From positions 496,001 to 560,000 of the forward strand of contig CAYNRE010000032.1 of the NCBI GenBank assembly GCA_964399535.1: a DNA stretch of 64,000 nucleotides, given 5' to 3'. The stretch is from CAYNRE01 sp964399535. GTDB lineage: Bacteria > Planctomycetota > Planctomycetia > Pirellulales > CAYNRE01. This document shows positions 44,115 to 53,023 of the stretch, in pieces. Position 1 is the first letter of the stretch, and each line of letters opens with the position of its first letter. The position numbers were made by a program, and so were the translations under genes. Below the pieces are notes generated by a model. That model had not been told where the DNA came from, made no database searches, and saw nothing but the letters and a program-made list of their open reading frames with translations.

Positions 44115-44861
44115 ATGAAACCCGTGCTGGTTTTTCGACATACGCCCGACGAATTGCTGGGAACCCTGGCCCCGGCCCTGGAGCGCCAGGGATTGTGCCA
44201 CCGGATGGCCACGCTGTGCGACGAGGGGCTGCCCGCGCTTGCGCCGCGCGATTGGTCGGCCCTGGTCGTGCTGGGTGGGCCGATGAACGTCGACGAAGTC
44301 GAAGCGCACCCCTTTCTGGCCGAGGAGCCCGCTTGGATCGCCGCCGCGGCCAAGGCGGGGATCCCCGTCTTGGGTATCTGTCTGGGCGCGCAACTGCTGG
44401 CCAAATCGCAGGGTGCCCGGGTGGTTCGCAGCCCGGTACGCGAGATCGGTTTTTTCCCACTTCACTGGCTGCCCGCGGCCCACGACGACCCGCTCTGGTC
44501 GGGCCAGCGCGACCAGCGGCCGGTTTTCCAGTGGCACAGCGACACCTTCGACCTTCCCCCGGGGGCCGTTCACCTGGCCTGGGGAGAAAGCTGCCGCAAC
44601 CAGGCTTACCGCTTGGGGAGCCGCTGCTGGGGGTTACAATTTCATCTCGAGGTGACCACCCAGATCATCGAGAACTGGCTGGCCGAGAGCGACGCGGCCT
44701 GTGCGCCCGGCTACCTGGGCGAGCCGCCGGAGTGCGACGCGGCCACGGTAGCTCGGGTTCGACAAGAGAGCGAACGTTTGCTCGGGCCCATGCAGCAAAT
44801 GGCCGGCCAGGTTTTCGATCGGTTTTGCCGGCTGGTCGTGGCCACTTCGACGGGCGAGTGA
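44115..44861 (+). CDS. Class I glutamine amidotransferase
   Basis: A 248-aa protein of the GATase_1 fold. The nucleophile Cys is in LGICLGAQLLA (about residue 97), the supporting block VVLGGPMNVDEVEAHPFL lies before it, and the catalytic His-Glu pair is in GLQFHLEVT (about 178-183). The architecture without a synthetase domain resembles the GMP synthase-like stand-alone amidotransferases (YfeJ/GuaA-related), which may hydrolyse Gln or gamma-glutamyl compounds. PurU begins 54 bp after the stop on the same strand, so the two may be coexpressed; a link to one-carbon or purine metabolism would be inference from this position. Confidence 0.9.
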   Translation: MKPVLVFRHTPDELLGTLAPALERQGLCHRMATLCDEGLPALAPRDWSALVVLGGPMNVDEVEAHPFLAEEPAWIAAAAKAGIPVLGICLGAQLLAKSQGARVVRSPVREIGFFPLHWLPAAHDDPLWSGQRDQRPVFQWHSDTFDLPPGAVHLAWGESCRNQAYRLGSRCWGLQFHLEVTTQIIENWLAESDAACAPGYLGEPPECDAATVARVRQESERLLGPMQQMAGQVFDRFCRLVVATSTGE

Positions 44862-44915
44862 CGCGTTCCTAGCCCGGGGCCAGACCGGCAACCCTCGCTG
44901 GAAAGACGAGACCTT

Positions 44916-45803
44916 ATGCGCATCGTAATTACGGCCGTGGGGCCCGACAATCGTGGCCTGGCCGACCCGATCATTCACCACGTGGCCAGCCGCGACGCGA
45001 ACATCGCCGAAATCCAGATGTACGATCACGACGAAGAGAAAGTCTTCGCGATGCTCGTGCGGTGCGAATCGGACGAGCCGCTGGGCGAGTTGAAAGTGGC
45101 CATGACCGAAATCGGCCGGGTCAAGGGGCTCGACGTGCGGGTCTGGTCGCCCGACGAGCGCCAGCGGCCCCACCTGGCCATTTGCGTCACCAGCCGATCC
45201 GAGCCGCCGCGGGCGGTGCTCGAAGCGATTCGCACGGGGGCCGTGCGCGCCGAGCCCACGGTCATGATCGGCAATCGGCCCGATCTGGCCAACTTGGCGC
45301 GCGAGTACCAGGTGCCGTTCGAAGTGGTCGGCAACGCCTCGGGCGACCCGGACAACGAACTACTGATGCAAACCTGCGATCGCTACGGCGTCGACTACGT
45401 GGTGCTGGCCCGGTACATGCGGATTTTACCTCCCAGCAGTTGCTGGAAGTACGCCGGCGGGCGAATCATTAACCTGCACCACGGACTGCTGCCGGGCTTT
45501 CCCGGACTGCGCCCGTATCACGACGCCTACGCTTCGCGGATGCTGACGTACGGGGCAACGTGCCATTTCATCATTCCCGAGCTCGACGCCGGCAACCAGA
45601 TCATCAATCAGCGCACGTTCAATGTGCCCCCCGGCACGTCGCTGCCCGAGATCATTCGCCAGGGGCAGCGCGAGTGCGAACCCGCCTGTCTGGTGGAGGG
45701 GCTGCGGCGCGTGGTCGATCGGGAGATCGAGCTACACTTTCACCGCGTGGTGGCGCGGCGCTCGGGATCGGCCCCGCCGCCGTCGAACCCCCTGACCTGG
45801 TAG
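44916..45803 (+). CDS. purU: Formyltetrahydrofolate deformylase
   Basis: A 295-aa enzyme that hydrolyses 10-formyl-THF to formate and THF. An N-terminal ACT-like regulatory domain (MRIVITAVGPDNRGLADPII, about residues 1-85) precedes a formyltransferase-fold catalytic domain with VMIGNRPDLANLAREYQVPF, YMRILPPSSCWKYAGGRIIN, the catalytic NLHHGLLPGFPG (Asn and His present) and ELDAGNQIINQ (Asp). The active-site loop differs from the E. coli form HHSFLPAF in having Gly for Ser. The order ACT-formyltransferase is diagnostic for PurU and excludes PurN. Start ATG 44916 opens the conserved ACT strand. The MORN/YwqK-like gene begins only 8 bp after the stop. Confidence 0.93.
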   Translation: MRIVITAVGPDNRGLADPIIHHVASRDANIAEIQMYDHDEEKVFAMLVRCESDEPLGELKVAMTEIGRVKGLDVRVWSPDERQRPHLAICVTSRSEPPRAVLEAIRTGAVRAEPTVMIGNRPDLANLAREYQVPFEVVGNASGDPDNELLMQTCDRYGVDYVVLARYMRILPPSSCWKYAGGRIINLHHGLLPGFPGLRPYHDAYASRMLTYGATCHFIIPELDAGNQIINQRTFNVPPGTSLPEIIRQGQRECEPACLVEGLRRVVDREIELHFHRVVARRSGSAPPPSNPLTW

Positions 45804-45811
45804 GCCCTCTC

Positions 45812-46201
45812 ATGAACGACCGAACTGCGGGCCGCTGGATTGCCACGGTGGTGGTCTGCCTGGGGCTGGCGCCGGGCTGCGGCGATGGGTCGCGGACGCT
45901 GGAAAGCCGATTTCCCGACGGCACGCTGAAGGAACAGCGCCGGGCCATCGTGGGGCCCCAGGGGGATTGGATCAACCACGGCCCGTTCAAGACCTTCTAC
46001 CCCGGTGGGAAAAGCGTCTTGGAGGAAGGCAGCTATGTCAACGGCCACCTGCACGGCACGGTGACCCACTTCTACGAAAGCGGCGCCAAGAAGGCCGAAG
46101 GCCTGTGGCAAGATGGGCGGCTGGTGGGGAAGTGGAAGTATTGGGACCGCGAGGGCAACCCGATCGACGCCCTGCCCGAGGAAGACACCTACTACTACTG
46201 A
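45812..46201 (+). CDS. YwqK/MORN-repeat lipoprotein
   Basis: A 129-aa exported protein. The N-terminus (GRWIATVVVCLGLAPGCGDG) is a lipoprotein signal with the acceptor Cys near residue 23. The rest is made of YwqK-type MORN repeats (GPFKTFYPGGKSVLEEGSYV, NGHLHGTVTHFYESGAKKAE, GLWQDGRLVGKWKYWDREGN). Such proteins are labelled toxin-antitoxin YwqK antitoxins in databases, but no toxin gene is nearby and the lipoprotein signal argues for a surface or periplasmic role. ATG 45812 lies 8 bp after the purU stop, implying cotranscription. The C-terminus ends in three Tyr. Confidence 0.85.
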   Translation: MNDRTAGRWIATVVVCLGLAPGCGDGSRTLESRFPDGTLKEQRRAIVGPQGDWINHGPFKTFYPGGKSVLEEGSYVNGHLHGTVTHFYESGAKKAEGLWQDGRLVGKWKYWDREGNPIDALPEEDTYYY

Positions 46202-46264
46202 TTGCCCGAGCGGCCAAGGCCGAAGGGCGCCGCGGGCGGGCGAGTCGATCTCGCTCAACCGTTC

Positions 46265-47794
46265 TCAGCGCTCGGCGGTTGAATCGAGCCGGGGCGACTG
46301 CGGGCGAGGCCACTGCCGCCAACACCAGCGCCACTGGGGCAGCGACAACAGGCCGTAGCTCACCAGGCCAACGGTCAACTCGACCGCCAATAATAGCCAG
46401 GCCGTGGGCCGAGTGCTGATCAACAGCAGCCAGCGGACCACGGCGACACAGACCCCCATGAGCAGAGCCGCCCTGGCTGCGGGCAGAACGCCGGCCAGCG
46501 CTTTCAGAGGAGCGTTGCCCACGGCGCGACGGGTCCAAGCCAGGTAGGGCAGGGCGAAGACCCAGCCCACCCCGAGTGCGTAAGCCCAGGCGATGGCCAG
46601 TGGTCCGTAACGAGCCGTGGGGTCGAGCGCCACACCCAGGGTAACGGCCAGCGCCACCACGACGGTGAACAGGCCGGCCGCCAAGACGAGCCGGCCCGCC
46701 TTGCCCGCGGCGGCCAGGACACTGCCCGCCAGGTTCACCAGCGGTTGGAGCGCCACCACGGGGGCGAGGGCCCTCAGGATCGGCCCGGCCGGAGCCCACT
46801 GGGGGCCGCCCAGGGCGATCATCGCCTCGTCGGCGACCAGGGCCAAACCGACCGCGGCGGGAAAACAGACCAGCGTCACGAGCCGGTCGAAGGCCAACAG
46901 CACCCGGTTGAACATTGCCGGCTGATCGGCCACGCGAGCCAGCGCCGGCAAGAGTACTCCGGCTAGTGGCGTGGTCAGCAGGTACACCGGCCGCATCATC
47001 AGGTTGAAGGCTTGGGTGTATAAGCCGGCCGAGGTTGGTCCGAGCCACCAGCCGACCAGCACCTTGTCCAGGTTCTGCCCCAGGAAAAAGCCAGCGTTCG
47101 CGGCGGTGAATAGCCCGCTGAACGCACCCGCCGCCCGGAGGGGCCGCCAATCGCGCGGCCAGCGCGGCCACCAAGGCACCACCCACCAGGCTCCCAGGGC
47201 GAGCAGCGCGAGTTCAAAATACTGTTGGGCCACCAGCACCCAGGGACCGCGGCCGGCCAAGAGCGCCCAAGCCACGGCGGCCAGCCCGCCCCCGGTTTGC
47301 GCGCCGAGGCGCACCGCGGCCAGGGGCCCGAGGCGCAACTGACGTTCGGCCATGGCCGCATGTTGGCTCCCGAGCGCGGCCACGATACCGGTACCCGCCA
47401 GTAGGGCCGCGATCGGCTGGACCGCTGGCTGGCCGTAGCCCCAGGCCAATAGCGGGGCCGCAGCGAGCGACAGCGCGGCCCCCAAGAGCGCGGCGCCCAG
47501 GTTGCCCCAAAACAGGGGCGCGGCCGCGGCTGCGTCGAGCTCGGCGGCCCGCACCGTGGCGACCGCCAGCCCCTGCGAAGTAAGCATCCGCAAGAGCAGC
47601 ACCCAGGGAACCACCATGGCAACGAGCCCGAAGTCGCTCGGGCTAAGCAGCCGATAGAGCAGGGCGGTGATGACCAGCGACACCACCTGGCTGCCCGCCT
47701 GGGCCAGCACCACCCCGCGGGTACCGAGGCGAATGGCGTTGGAAAGCTCGGCCGGCGAGTAGCGCGACGGGGGCGGCTCGAGCGGCTCGCTCAT
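46265..47794 (-). CDS. Wzx/MviN-like polysaccharide flippase
   Basis: A 509-aa membrane protein with about 12-14 predicted helices in the MATE/MOP style. The N-terminal GTRGVVLAQAGSQVVSLVIT and ALLYRLLSPSDFGLVAMVVP are typical of the lipopolysaccharide/teichoic acid O-antigen flippase family (RfbX/Wzx). Later segments FFLGQNLDKVLVGWWLGP and AGLYTQAFNLMMRPVYLLT match the conserved middle part. It would move undecaprenyl-linked oligosaccharide across the inner membrane. It is the last gene of an operon-like run behind an amino-acid ABC transporter (35 bp gap), with no obvious functional link. Glycosyltransferase genes are absent nearby, so the polysaccharide is unknown. Stop codon lies 60 bp from the convergent YwqK gene. 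Confidence 0.9.
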   Translation of the reverse strand: MSEPLEPPPSRYSPAELSNAIRLGTRGVVLAQAGSQVVSLVITALLYRLLSPSDFGLVAMVVPWVLLLRMLTSQGLAVATVRAAELDAAAAAPLFWGNLGAALLGAALSLAAAPLLAWGYGQPAVQPIAALLAGTGIVAALGSQHAAMAERQLRLGPLAAVRLGAQTGGGLAAVAWALLAGRGPWVLVAQQYFELALLALGAWWVVPWWPRWPRDWRPLRAAGAFSGLFTAANAGFFLGQNLDKVLVGWWLGPTSAGLYTQAFNLMMRPVYLLTTPLAGVLLPALARVADQPAMFNRVLLAFDRLVTLVCFPAAVGLALVADEAMIALGGPQWAPAGPILRALAPVVALQPLVNLAGSVLAAAGKAGRLVLAAGLFTVVVALAVTLGVALDPTARYGPLAIAWAYALGVGWVFALPYLAWTRRAVGNAPLKALAGVLPAARAALLMGVCVAVVRWLLLISTRPTAWLLLAVELTVGLVSYGLLSLPQWRWCWRQWPRPQSPRLDSTAER

Positions 47795-47829
47795 GAAACA
47801 TTTCCCCGGCGGCGGGCGGCCACCGGGCC

Positions 47830-48603
47830 TTATCCGGTCAGGGCTTCCGCCAGGAATTTGCGGGTCCGCTGGTGCTGCGGCGCATCGAAGACCTGTTCGG
47901 GCGGGCCTTCCTCGACGATGCTGCCGTCGGCCAACACCACGATGCGGTCAGCCATTCGCCGGCACATTTCCATTTCGTGCGTGACCATTAACAGCGCCAA
48001 CCCCTCCGTGCGCAGATCGGCGAGAACGGCGATTACTTCTTGTTTGAGCTCGGGGTCGAGCGCACTGGTCACTTCGTCGCAGAGCATGGCCCGCGGTTCG
48101 AGCGCCAGTGCCCGGGCGATTGCCACGCGTTGTCGCTGCCCGCCCGATAGCTGAGCGGGGTAGTCGTTCAAGCGGTTGCCCAGCCCCACGCGATCGAGCA
48201 GTTGGCGCGCCCGGTCCATCGCTGGTTCTTTTTTCCAACCCAGTACCCAACGGGGTCCGGCGGCCACGTTTTCCTGGGCCGTGCAATGGGGAAAGAGCTG
48301 GTAGTCTTGAAACACCATGCCGACCATGCGGCGCAACTGCCGGGTGGCGGCGGCCGAACTGGGCGCGAAGCGGCCCCCCTCGAGCCGATGCGCGCCGACG
48401 CGAACCGACCCTGAATCGAAGGAGGTGAGCCCGTTGACACAGCGGAGCAGGGTGCTTTTGCCCCCTCCGCTGGGACCGATCAGGGCCAGGCTTTCGCCGC
48501 CGGCCACCGAAAGATCGATGCCGTCCAAGATTTGCCGGGCGGCGTAGCGCTTGCGCACCTGGCACACTTCGATCAGCGCAGATTCAAGCGGAGGCAGATT
48601 CAC
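47830..48603 (-). CDS. Polar amino-acid ABC transporter ATP-binding protein
   Basis: A 257-aa ATPase of the GlnQ/HisP type. Walker A LIGPSGGGKSTLLRCVNGL, Q-loop VFQDYQLFPHCTAQENV, signature LSGGQRQRVAIARALALEPR, Walker B AMLCDEVTSALDPEL and H-loop MVTHEMEM are intact; the VTSALDPE and THEM forms are the polar amino-acid subgroup. The start is a GTG at 48603 that overlaps the TGA of the permease gene (GTGA), so the two are translationally coupled. It pairs with the upstream binding-protein/permease fusion to make a two-gene importer, and a flippase gene follows after 35 bp. Confidence 0.93.
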   Translation of the reverse strand: MNLPPLESALIEVCQVRKRYAARQILDGIDLSVAGGESLALIGPSGGGKSTLLRCVNGLTSFDSGSVRVGAHRLEGGRFAPSSAAATRQLRRMVGMVFQDYQLFPHCTAQENVAAGPRWVLGWKKEPAMDRARQLLDRVGLGNRLNDYPAQLSGGQRQRVAIARALALEPRAMLCDEVTSALDPELKQEVIAVLADLRTEGLALLMVTHEMEMCRRMADRIVVLADGSIVEEGPPEQVFDAPQHQRTRKFLAEALTG

Positions 48604-50264
48604 GATGGTCCCCAGCGGCGTTCCAACCACCGCGACAAGTAACCCAACGGCACCGACATCAACAGGTAGAGCCCCGCCGTGGCCAACCCCAGCTCGAAGA
48701 ACTGTAGGCTCGAGCGGGCCAAAATCAGATACTCTTTGGTCAGTTCGCGCACGGCGATCACGCTAACCAGGCTGGTGTCTTTGAACAGGGCCACCAGGTC
48801 GTTGGTCATGGCTGCCAGGGCCGTGCGCAGGGCCTGGGGAAAAATCACGCGATAGAAGGCCATCTGGGGCGACATTCCCAGCGCCAGCGCGGCATCCCAC
48901 TGGCCGCTGGGCACCGAAAGAATGGCCGCCCGATACACCTCGGCCTCGTAGGCCGCGTAGTTCAGGCCGAAACCCAGAATCGCCGTGGCGATGGCCGGCA
49001 AGCGCAACCCCGAGCTCGACAGCCCGAAGTACAAAAAAAACAAAACCAGCAACAGGGGCACGCCGCGGAAAAACTCGATGTAAATCAAGGCCAACCAGCG
49101 CACGGGCCTGGGCCCATACAAGCGGCCGAGGCAAACCAGCAGCCCGATGCCGACGGCCACGACCATGCTGGCCAGCGTGAGCCCCACGGTGGTTACCGCG
49201 GCCGAGGCCAAGAGGGGGAAGTAATCGCGCACGGCCCAGCCGGCGGCACCCACCTGCGTGAGCGGCGGCACGGTGTTGGTTGGCTGTGGGGCCGCGCCCC
49301 CCACGGGTTTTCCCTGGGCGTCGAAGCCCAGCCCGGCTAATTCCAGCGGGCGAAGCGACCCTTGAGCCAGGCGGCTTTGATCTTCGTTCCAGAGCCGCCA
49401 GCGATGCAGGATCTCGGCCCATCGTCCGCTCGTGAAAAGCGTGCTCAGCCCCGTCTCCAGTGCCCGGCACAGTTCGGCGTCGGCCGAGCGCAGCGCGATT
49501 CCGTAACCCCCCGGACTGATGCGCGTGGCCGCGGTGCGCAGGCGAGGGTTTCCGGCGGCGTAGTAGGCCACGATGGTGTTGTCGAGCAACACCGCGTCGA
49601 CGCGCCCCAGCTCCAGATCTAGATAGGGCTCGGTCTGGGTATCGAATCCGACAATGTCCCGCACGCCCGCGGCTGCCAGGGCCCGGTCGCTCGCCGAGCC
49701 GGCCAGGGTTCCCACGGGCCGCTCACGGCAATCGGCCAGGTTGTGAATCGCTCGTTCGCCGTCGCGAACCACCAGTTCCAGAGAGTAGACGTAGTAGGGG
49801 CGCGAATAGCGGAACTGGTCGGGCGGCCGCTGGGGGATTTCGAGCCCGGAGACGCCGATGTCGAAATCGCCCTTCTCCAACCCCGCGAGCAGGCTGACCC
49901 AGTCGTACTGCACCATTTCAGCCTGGACCGAGGTGCCCAGTTCCTGGCTCAGCCATTGCCCAAGCTGCTGCATCAGATCGACTTCGAAGCCGATTACTTG
50001 GCGGGGGTTTTTGGGGTCGCGGAACTGAAAGGGGGCTCCTCCCTCGGCATCGCCCGCCCAGCGCAAGGTTCCGCCGGCCAAACGCCTGCGAACGGCGTCG
50101 CGCAGTTCGGCGTCGAGCGACGCCGAGCGGTCCGCGCGGGGGGCCCTGCTGGCCGACTCAGCCCTGCTGGCCGATCCGGCCGTGGCCAAGGCTTCGGCGC
50201 GCACCGACGAGCTGCCCAGCCAGGCAAGCACGAATCCTCCGATCATCAGGTTTCTGACGGTCAT
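48600..50264 (-). CDS. Amino-acid ABC transporter: periplasmic binding domain fused to permease
   Basis: A 554-aa protein. A signal/anchor segment at the N-terminus (LMIGGFVLAWLGSSSVRAEA) leads to a SBP_bac_3 domain (about residues 60-290) with RQVIGFEVDLMQQLGQWLSQ, VSLLAGLEKGDFDIGVSGLE, RYSRPYYVYSLELVVR and ISPGGYGIALRSADAE. The C-terminal part (about 330-554) is a BPD_transp_1 permease with five or so helices and the EAA loop (AAYEAEVYRAAILSVPSGQW, then ALALGMSPQMAFYRVIFPQA). A binding protein fused to the permease resembles Gram-positive GlnP-type importers. Substrate probably a polar amino acid. It overlaps the ATPase gene by 4 bp. ATG 50264 matches the signal peptide. The codons upstream look non-coding. 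Confidence 0.9.
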   Translation of the reverse strand: MTVRNLMIGGFVLAWLGSSSVRAEALATAGSASRAESASRAPRADRSASLDAELRDAVRRRLAGGTLRWAGDAEGGAPFQFRDPKNPRQVIGFEVDLMQQLGQWLSQELGTSVQAEMVQYDWVSLLAGLEKGDFDIGVSGLEIPQRPPDQFRYSRPYYVYSLELVVRDGERAIHNLADCRERPVGTLAGSASDRALAAAGVRDIVGFDTQTEPYLDLELGRVDAVLLDNTIVAYYAAGNPRLRTAATRISPGGYGIALRSADAELCRALETGLSTLFTSGRWAEILHRWRLWNEDQSRLAQGSLRPLELAGLGFDAQGKPVGGAAPQPTNTVPPLTQVGAAGWAVRDYFPLLASAAVTTVGLTLASMVVAVGIGLLVCLGRLYGPRPVRWLALIYIEFFRGVPLLLVLFFLYFGLSSSGLRLPAIATAILGFGLNYAAYEAEVYRAAILSVPSGQWDAALALGMSPQMAFYRVIFPQALRTALAAMTNDLVALFKDTSLVSVIAVRELTKEYLILARSSLQFFELGLATAGLYLLMSVPLGYLSRWLERRWGPS

Positions 50265-50354
50265 CGTCGGCCGCTCGGGGAGGCGAATTCGGGGCGTCGC
50301 AGGTTGCCCGGCGCCGCTTGGTGGGCCGCGTCGGGCGGGGGTATCATACCCCAG

Positions 50355-51074
50355 ATGCAAATCTCGCTCATGATCACTTGCCTGGGCGACGTGATTCGCC
50401 CCGAGGCGGGACAAGCCACGGTCCGGCTGTTGGAACGGCTCGGGCACCAGGTCGATTTTCCCCAGCGGCAAACCTGTTGCGGCCAGCCGCTGTTCAACAG
50501 CGGGTTCGCCGACCTGGCCCGCTCTCAGGCCAAGCACACCATTGCGGTGTTCGACCACGGGCGGCCCGTGGTGGTCCCCTCGGGCTCCTGCGCCGCGATG
50601 GTCAAGCTCGAGTACAAGCATTTGTTGGCCGACGAGCCCGATTGGCTCGAACGCGCTGGCGACCTGGCCGAGCGAACCTTCGAACTGGGAGACCTGCTGG
50701 TCAATCGGCTGGGCCTGGTCGACGTGGGGGCTCGATTTCAAGGCAAGGTCACCTATCACTATGCCTGCCACCTGCGAGGGTTGTGCCTGACGACCGAGGC
50801 CGAGCAACTGATTCAGGGGGTCGCGGGAGTCCAATACGTGCCGCTGCCCCGGCAAGAGCAGTGCTGCGGATTCGGGGGCTCGTTTTCGGTGCGCTACCCT
50901 CAGATATCAGGCGCGATGGTCGACGAAAAGGTTCGGGCCATTGCCAGCACCGGGGCCGACACGCTCGTCTCGACCGACGCCGGCTGCCTGATGAATATTG
51001 GCGGCCGACTGCGGCGTCTCGGCCGGCCGATGCGGGTTTGGCATTTGGCCGAACTATTGGCCTGCCAGCAATAG
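50355..51074 (+). CDS. CCG-domain (Fe-S)-binding protein, LutA/LldE-like
   Basis: A 239-aa protein with two cysteine-rich CCG domains: QTCCGQPLFNSG (about 38-49) and QEQCCGFGGSFSV (about 176-188), plus VPSGSCAAM and YHYACHLRG, which complete the conserved Cys set. The family includes LutA/LldE of lactate utilisation and the C subunits of GlpC/HdrB. LutB and LutC partners are not adjacent, so it may act with genes elsewhere. ATG 50355 was chosen because it begins MQISLMITCLGD; the gene is divergent from the ABC transporter with 90 bp between starts, so the two promoters must overlap in this gap. The following PepF gene begins 127 bp after its stop. Confidence 0.9.
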   Translation: MQISLMITCLGDVIRPEAGQATVRLLERLGHQVDFPQRQTCCGQPLFNSGFADLARSQAKHTIAVFDHGRPVVVPSGSCAAMVKLEYKHLLADEPDWLERAGDLAERTFELGDLLVNRLGLVDVGARFQGKVTYHYACHLRGLCLTTEAEQLIQGVAGVQYVPLPRQEQCCGFGGSFSVRYPQISGAMVDEKVRAIASTGADTLVSTDAGCLMNIGGRLRRLGRPMRVWHLAELLACQQ

Positions 51075-51201
51075 TTGGCCCCGCCCCGGGGGCTGGCATT
51101 TGTCGCCGGGGCCGCGCGCGGTAAGGTGTCGGCTTTCCCCGGTCCGGCAGGCCCACCTCGGGAGCCGGGCGAGCGACCACCTGAACCGCCGCAGAGCCAC
51201 C

Positions 51202-53004
51202 ATGAGTCGACCCAAGTCGGTACCGCGCCGCAGTAACGTCCGTGTGGAAGATACCTGGGATCTGGCCTCGCTCTATGCCGACGACGCCGCCTGGGAATCC
51301 GCGTTCACGCGCTGGGAAGCCCAGATCGGCAAGTTCGGCAAGTACCGAGGCACGCTCGAAAAGAGTGCCAAGCACCTGGCCGATTGCCTGAAGTTCAATT
51401 TGGAATTCGAGCGGCTGGGAGAGCGGCTGGGCACCTACGCCTTTCTGAAAACCGCCGAAGACACGGCCCAGGGCGACTATCAGCGCATGCAGGGCCGGTA
51501 CCGCAATGCCGCCAGCCGGGCGGGGCAGGCGGCCAGCTTTCTGCAGCCCGAGATCGTGGCCATCCCCGATGCCACGATGAAGCGCTTTCTAGCCAGCAAA
51601 GAGCTGAAGCCCTATGCCCTGATGCTCGACCGCTGGCTGCGCTATAAGCCGCACACGCTTTCCGATAACGAAGAGCGGCTCCTGGCCATGCAGAGCGAGA
51701 TGGCCAGCACCGCCCAGCAGGTGTTTCGTCAACTGCACAACGCCGATCTGAAATTCGGTTCGGTCAAAGATTCCTCCGGGCAAACAATCGAGCTGACGCA
51801 CGCCACGTTTTCCACCTGCCTGCACTCGCCCGATCGCAAGCTGCGCAAGGCGGCCTTTCACCAGCTTTACCAGGCCTATCACGGCCATCGCAACAGCCTG
51901 GCGGCGATTCTGGCCGGCTCGATCCAGCGCGACGTTTTCTATGCCCGGGCCCGCAACTATCCCAGCAGCCTGGCCGGCTCGCTGTTTCACGACAATGTGC
52001 CGCTAACGGTGTACGAAAGCCTGATCTCGGCCGTGCACCGGCACCTGCCGTCGCTGTATCGCTATTTTGAGTTGCGGCGCCGGCGGATGAAACTGAAAGA
52101 CCTGCACCACTACGATACCTATGTGCCGATCCTGAGCGAGCAACGGACGCGCCACAACTGGAACCAGGCCGTGCGGTTGGTGGTATCGGCGCTCGAGCCG
52201 CTGGGAAGCGAGTACTGTGAGGTGCTGGAAGCGGGGCTCTCGGGCCGCTGGTGCGATCGCTACGAAAACCAGGGGAAACAAAGCGGCGCGTTCAGCTGCG
52301 GCTCGTTCGACGGGCTACCCTACATTCTGATGAACTACCAGAGCGAGGTGCTCGACCATGTATTCACGCTGGCCCACGAGGCCGGCCACTCGATGCACTC
52401 CTGGTACTCGGCCCGGTCGCAGCCGTTTCAATACTATAACTACACCATCTTCGTCGCCGAGGTGGCCAGCACGTTTAACGAGCAGCTGTTGAGCCAGCAC
52501 CTGATGGCCCGGGCCCGCGACGACCAGCAGCGGGCGTTTCTAATCAACCGCGAGATCGACGCCATTCGCGGCACCATTTTCCGGCAAACCATGTTCGCGG
52601 AGTTCGAAAAACTTACTCACGAACTGGCCGAACAAAACGAGCCGCTCACCTTGCAGCAGTTTCAGAGCGTATACCGGCAATTGCTCGAGCGGTACTTCGG
52701 ACCCGACTTCGCCCTGGACGACGACCTGGAGTTGGAGTGCTTCCGAATCCCACACTTCTACTCGGCGTTTTACGTGTACAAATACGCCACGGGCCTTTCG
52801 GCGGCAATCGCCCTGGCCAATCGCGTTACCCAGGGTGGCCCCCAGGAACTGGCCGACTACCTGGGCTTTCTGCGGGGTGGATGCTCGAAGTACCCGCTCG
52901 ACCTGTTGCGCGGAGCAGGGGTCGACCTGGAACAGCCCGGGCCGGTCGAAACGGCGCTCGAGCGATTCGATCGCCTGGTGACCGAGCTGGACGAGCTGCT
53001 GTAG
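51202..53004 (+). CDS. pepF: Oligoendopeptidase F (M3 metallopeptidase)
   Basis: A 600-aa cytoplasmic zinc peptidase that degrades oligopeptides. The active site FTLAHEAGHSMHSWYSARSQ (HExGH, about residues 390-394) is complete and is followed by the downstream Glu in VAEVASTFNEQLL. The N-terminal helical domain (RVEDTWDLASLYADDAAWES) and the C-terminal YVYKYATGLSAAIALANRV are typical of PepF. Length is as expected. Start ATG 51202 opens a short basic leader. No signal peptide. No peptide transporter lies next to it, although a POT transporter is encoded at 20 kb. Confidence 0.95.
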   Translation: MSRPKSVPRRSNVRVEDTWDLASLYADDAAWESAFTRWEAQIGKFGKYRGTLEKSAKHLADCLKFNLEFERLGERLGTYAFLKTAEDTAQGDYQRMQGRYRNAASRAGQAASFLQPEIVAIPDATMKRFLASKELKPYALMLDRWLRYKPHTLSDNEERLLAMQSEMASTAQQVFRQLHNADLKFGSVKDSSGQTIELTHATFSTCLHSPDRKLRKAAFHQLYQAYHGHRNSLAAILAGSIQRDVFYARARNYPSSLAGSLFHDNVPLTVYESLISAVHRHLPSLYRYFELRRRRMKLKDLHHYDTYVPILSEQRTRHNWNQAVRLVVSALEPLGSEYCEVLEAGLSGRWCDRYENQGKQSGAFSCGSFDGLPYILMNYQSEVLDHVFTLAHEAGHSMHSWYSARSQPFQYYNYTIFVAEVASTFNEQLLSQHLMARARDDQQRAFLINREIDAIRGTIFRQTMFAEFEKLTHELAEQNEPLTLQQFQSVYRQLLERYFGPDFALDDDLELECFRIPHFYSAFYVYKYATGLSAAIALANRVTQGGPQELADYLGFLRGGCSKYPLDLLRGAGVDLEQPGPVETALERFDRLVTELDELL

Positions 53005-53023
53005 TCGGTTCCCTGGGCCCGGC

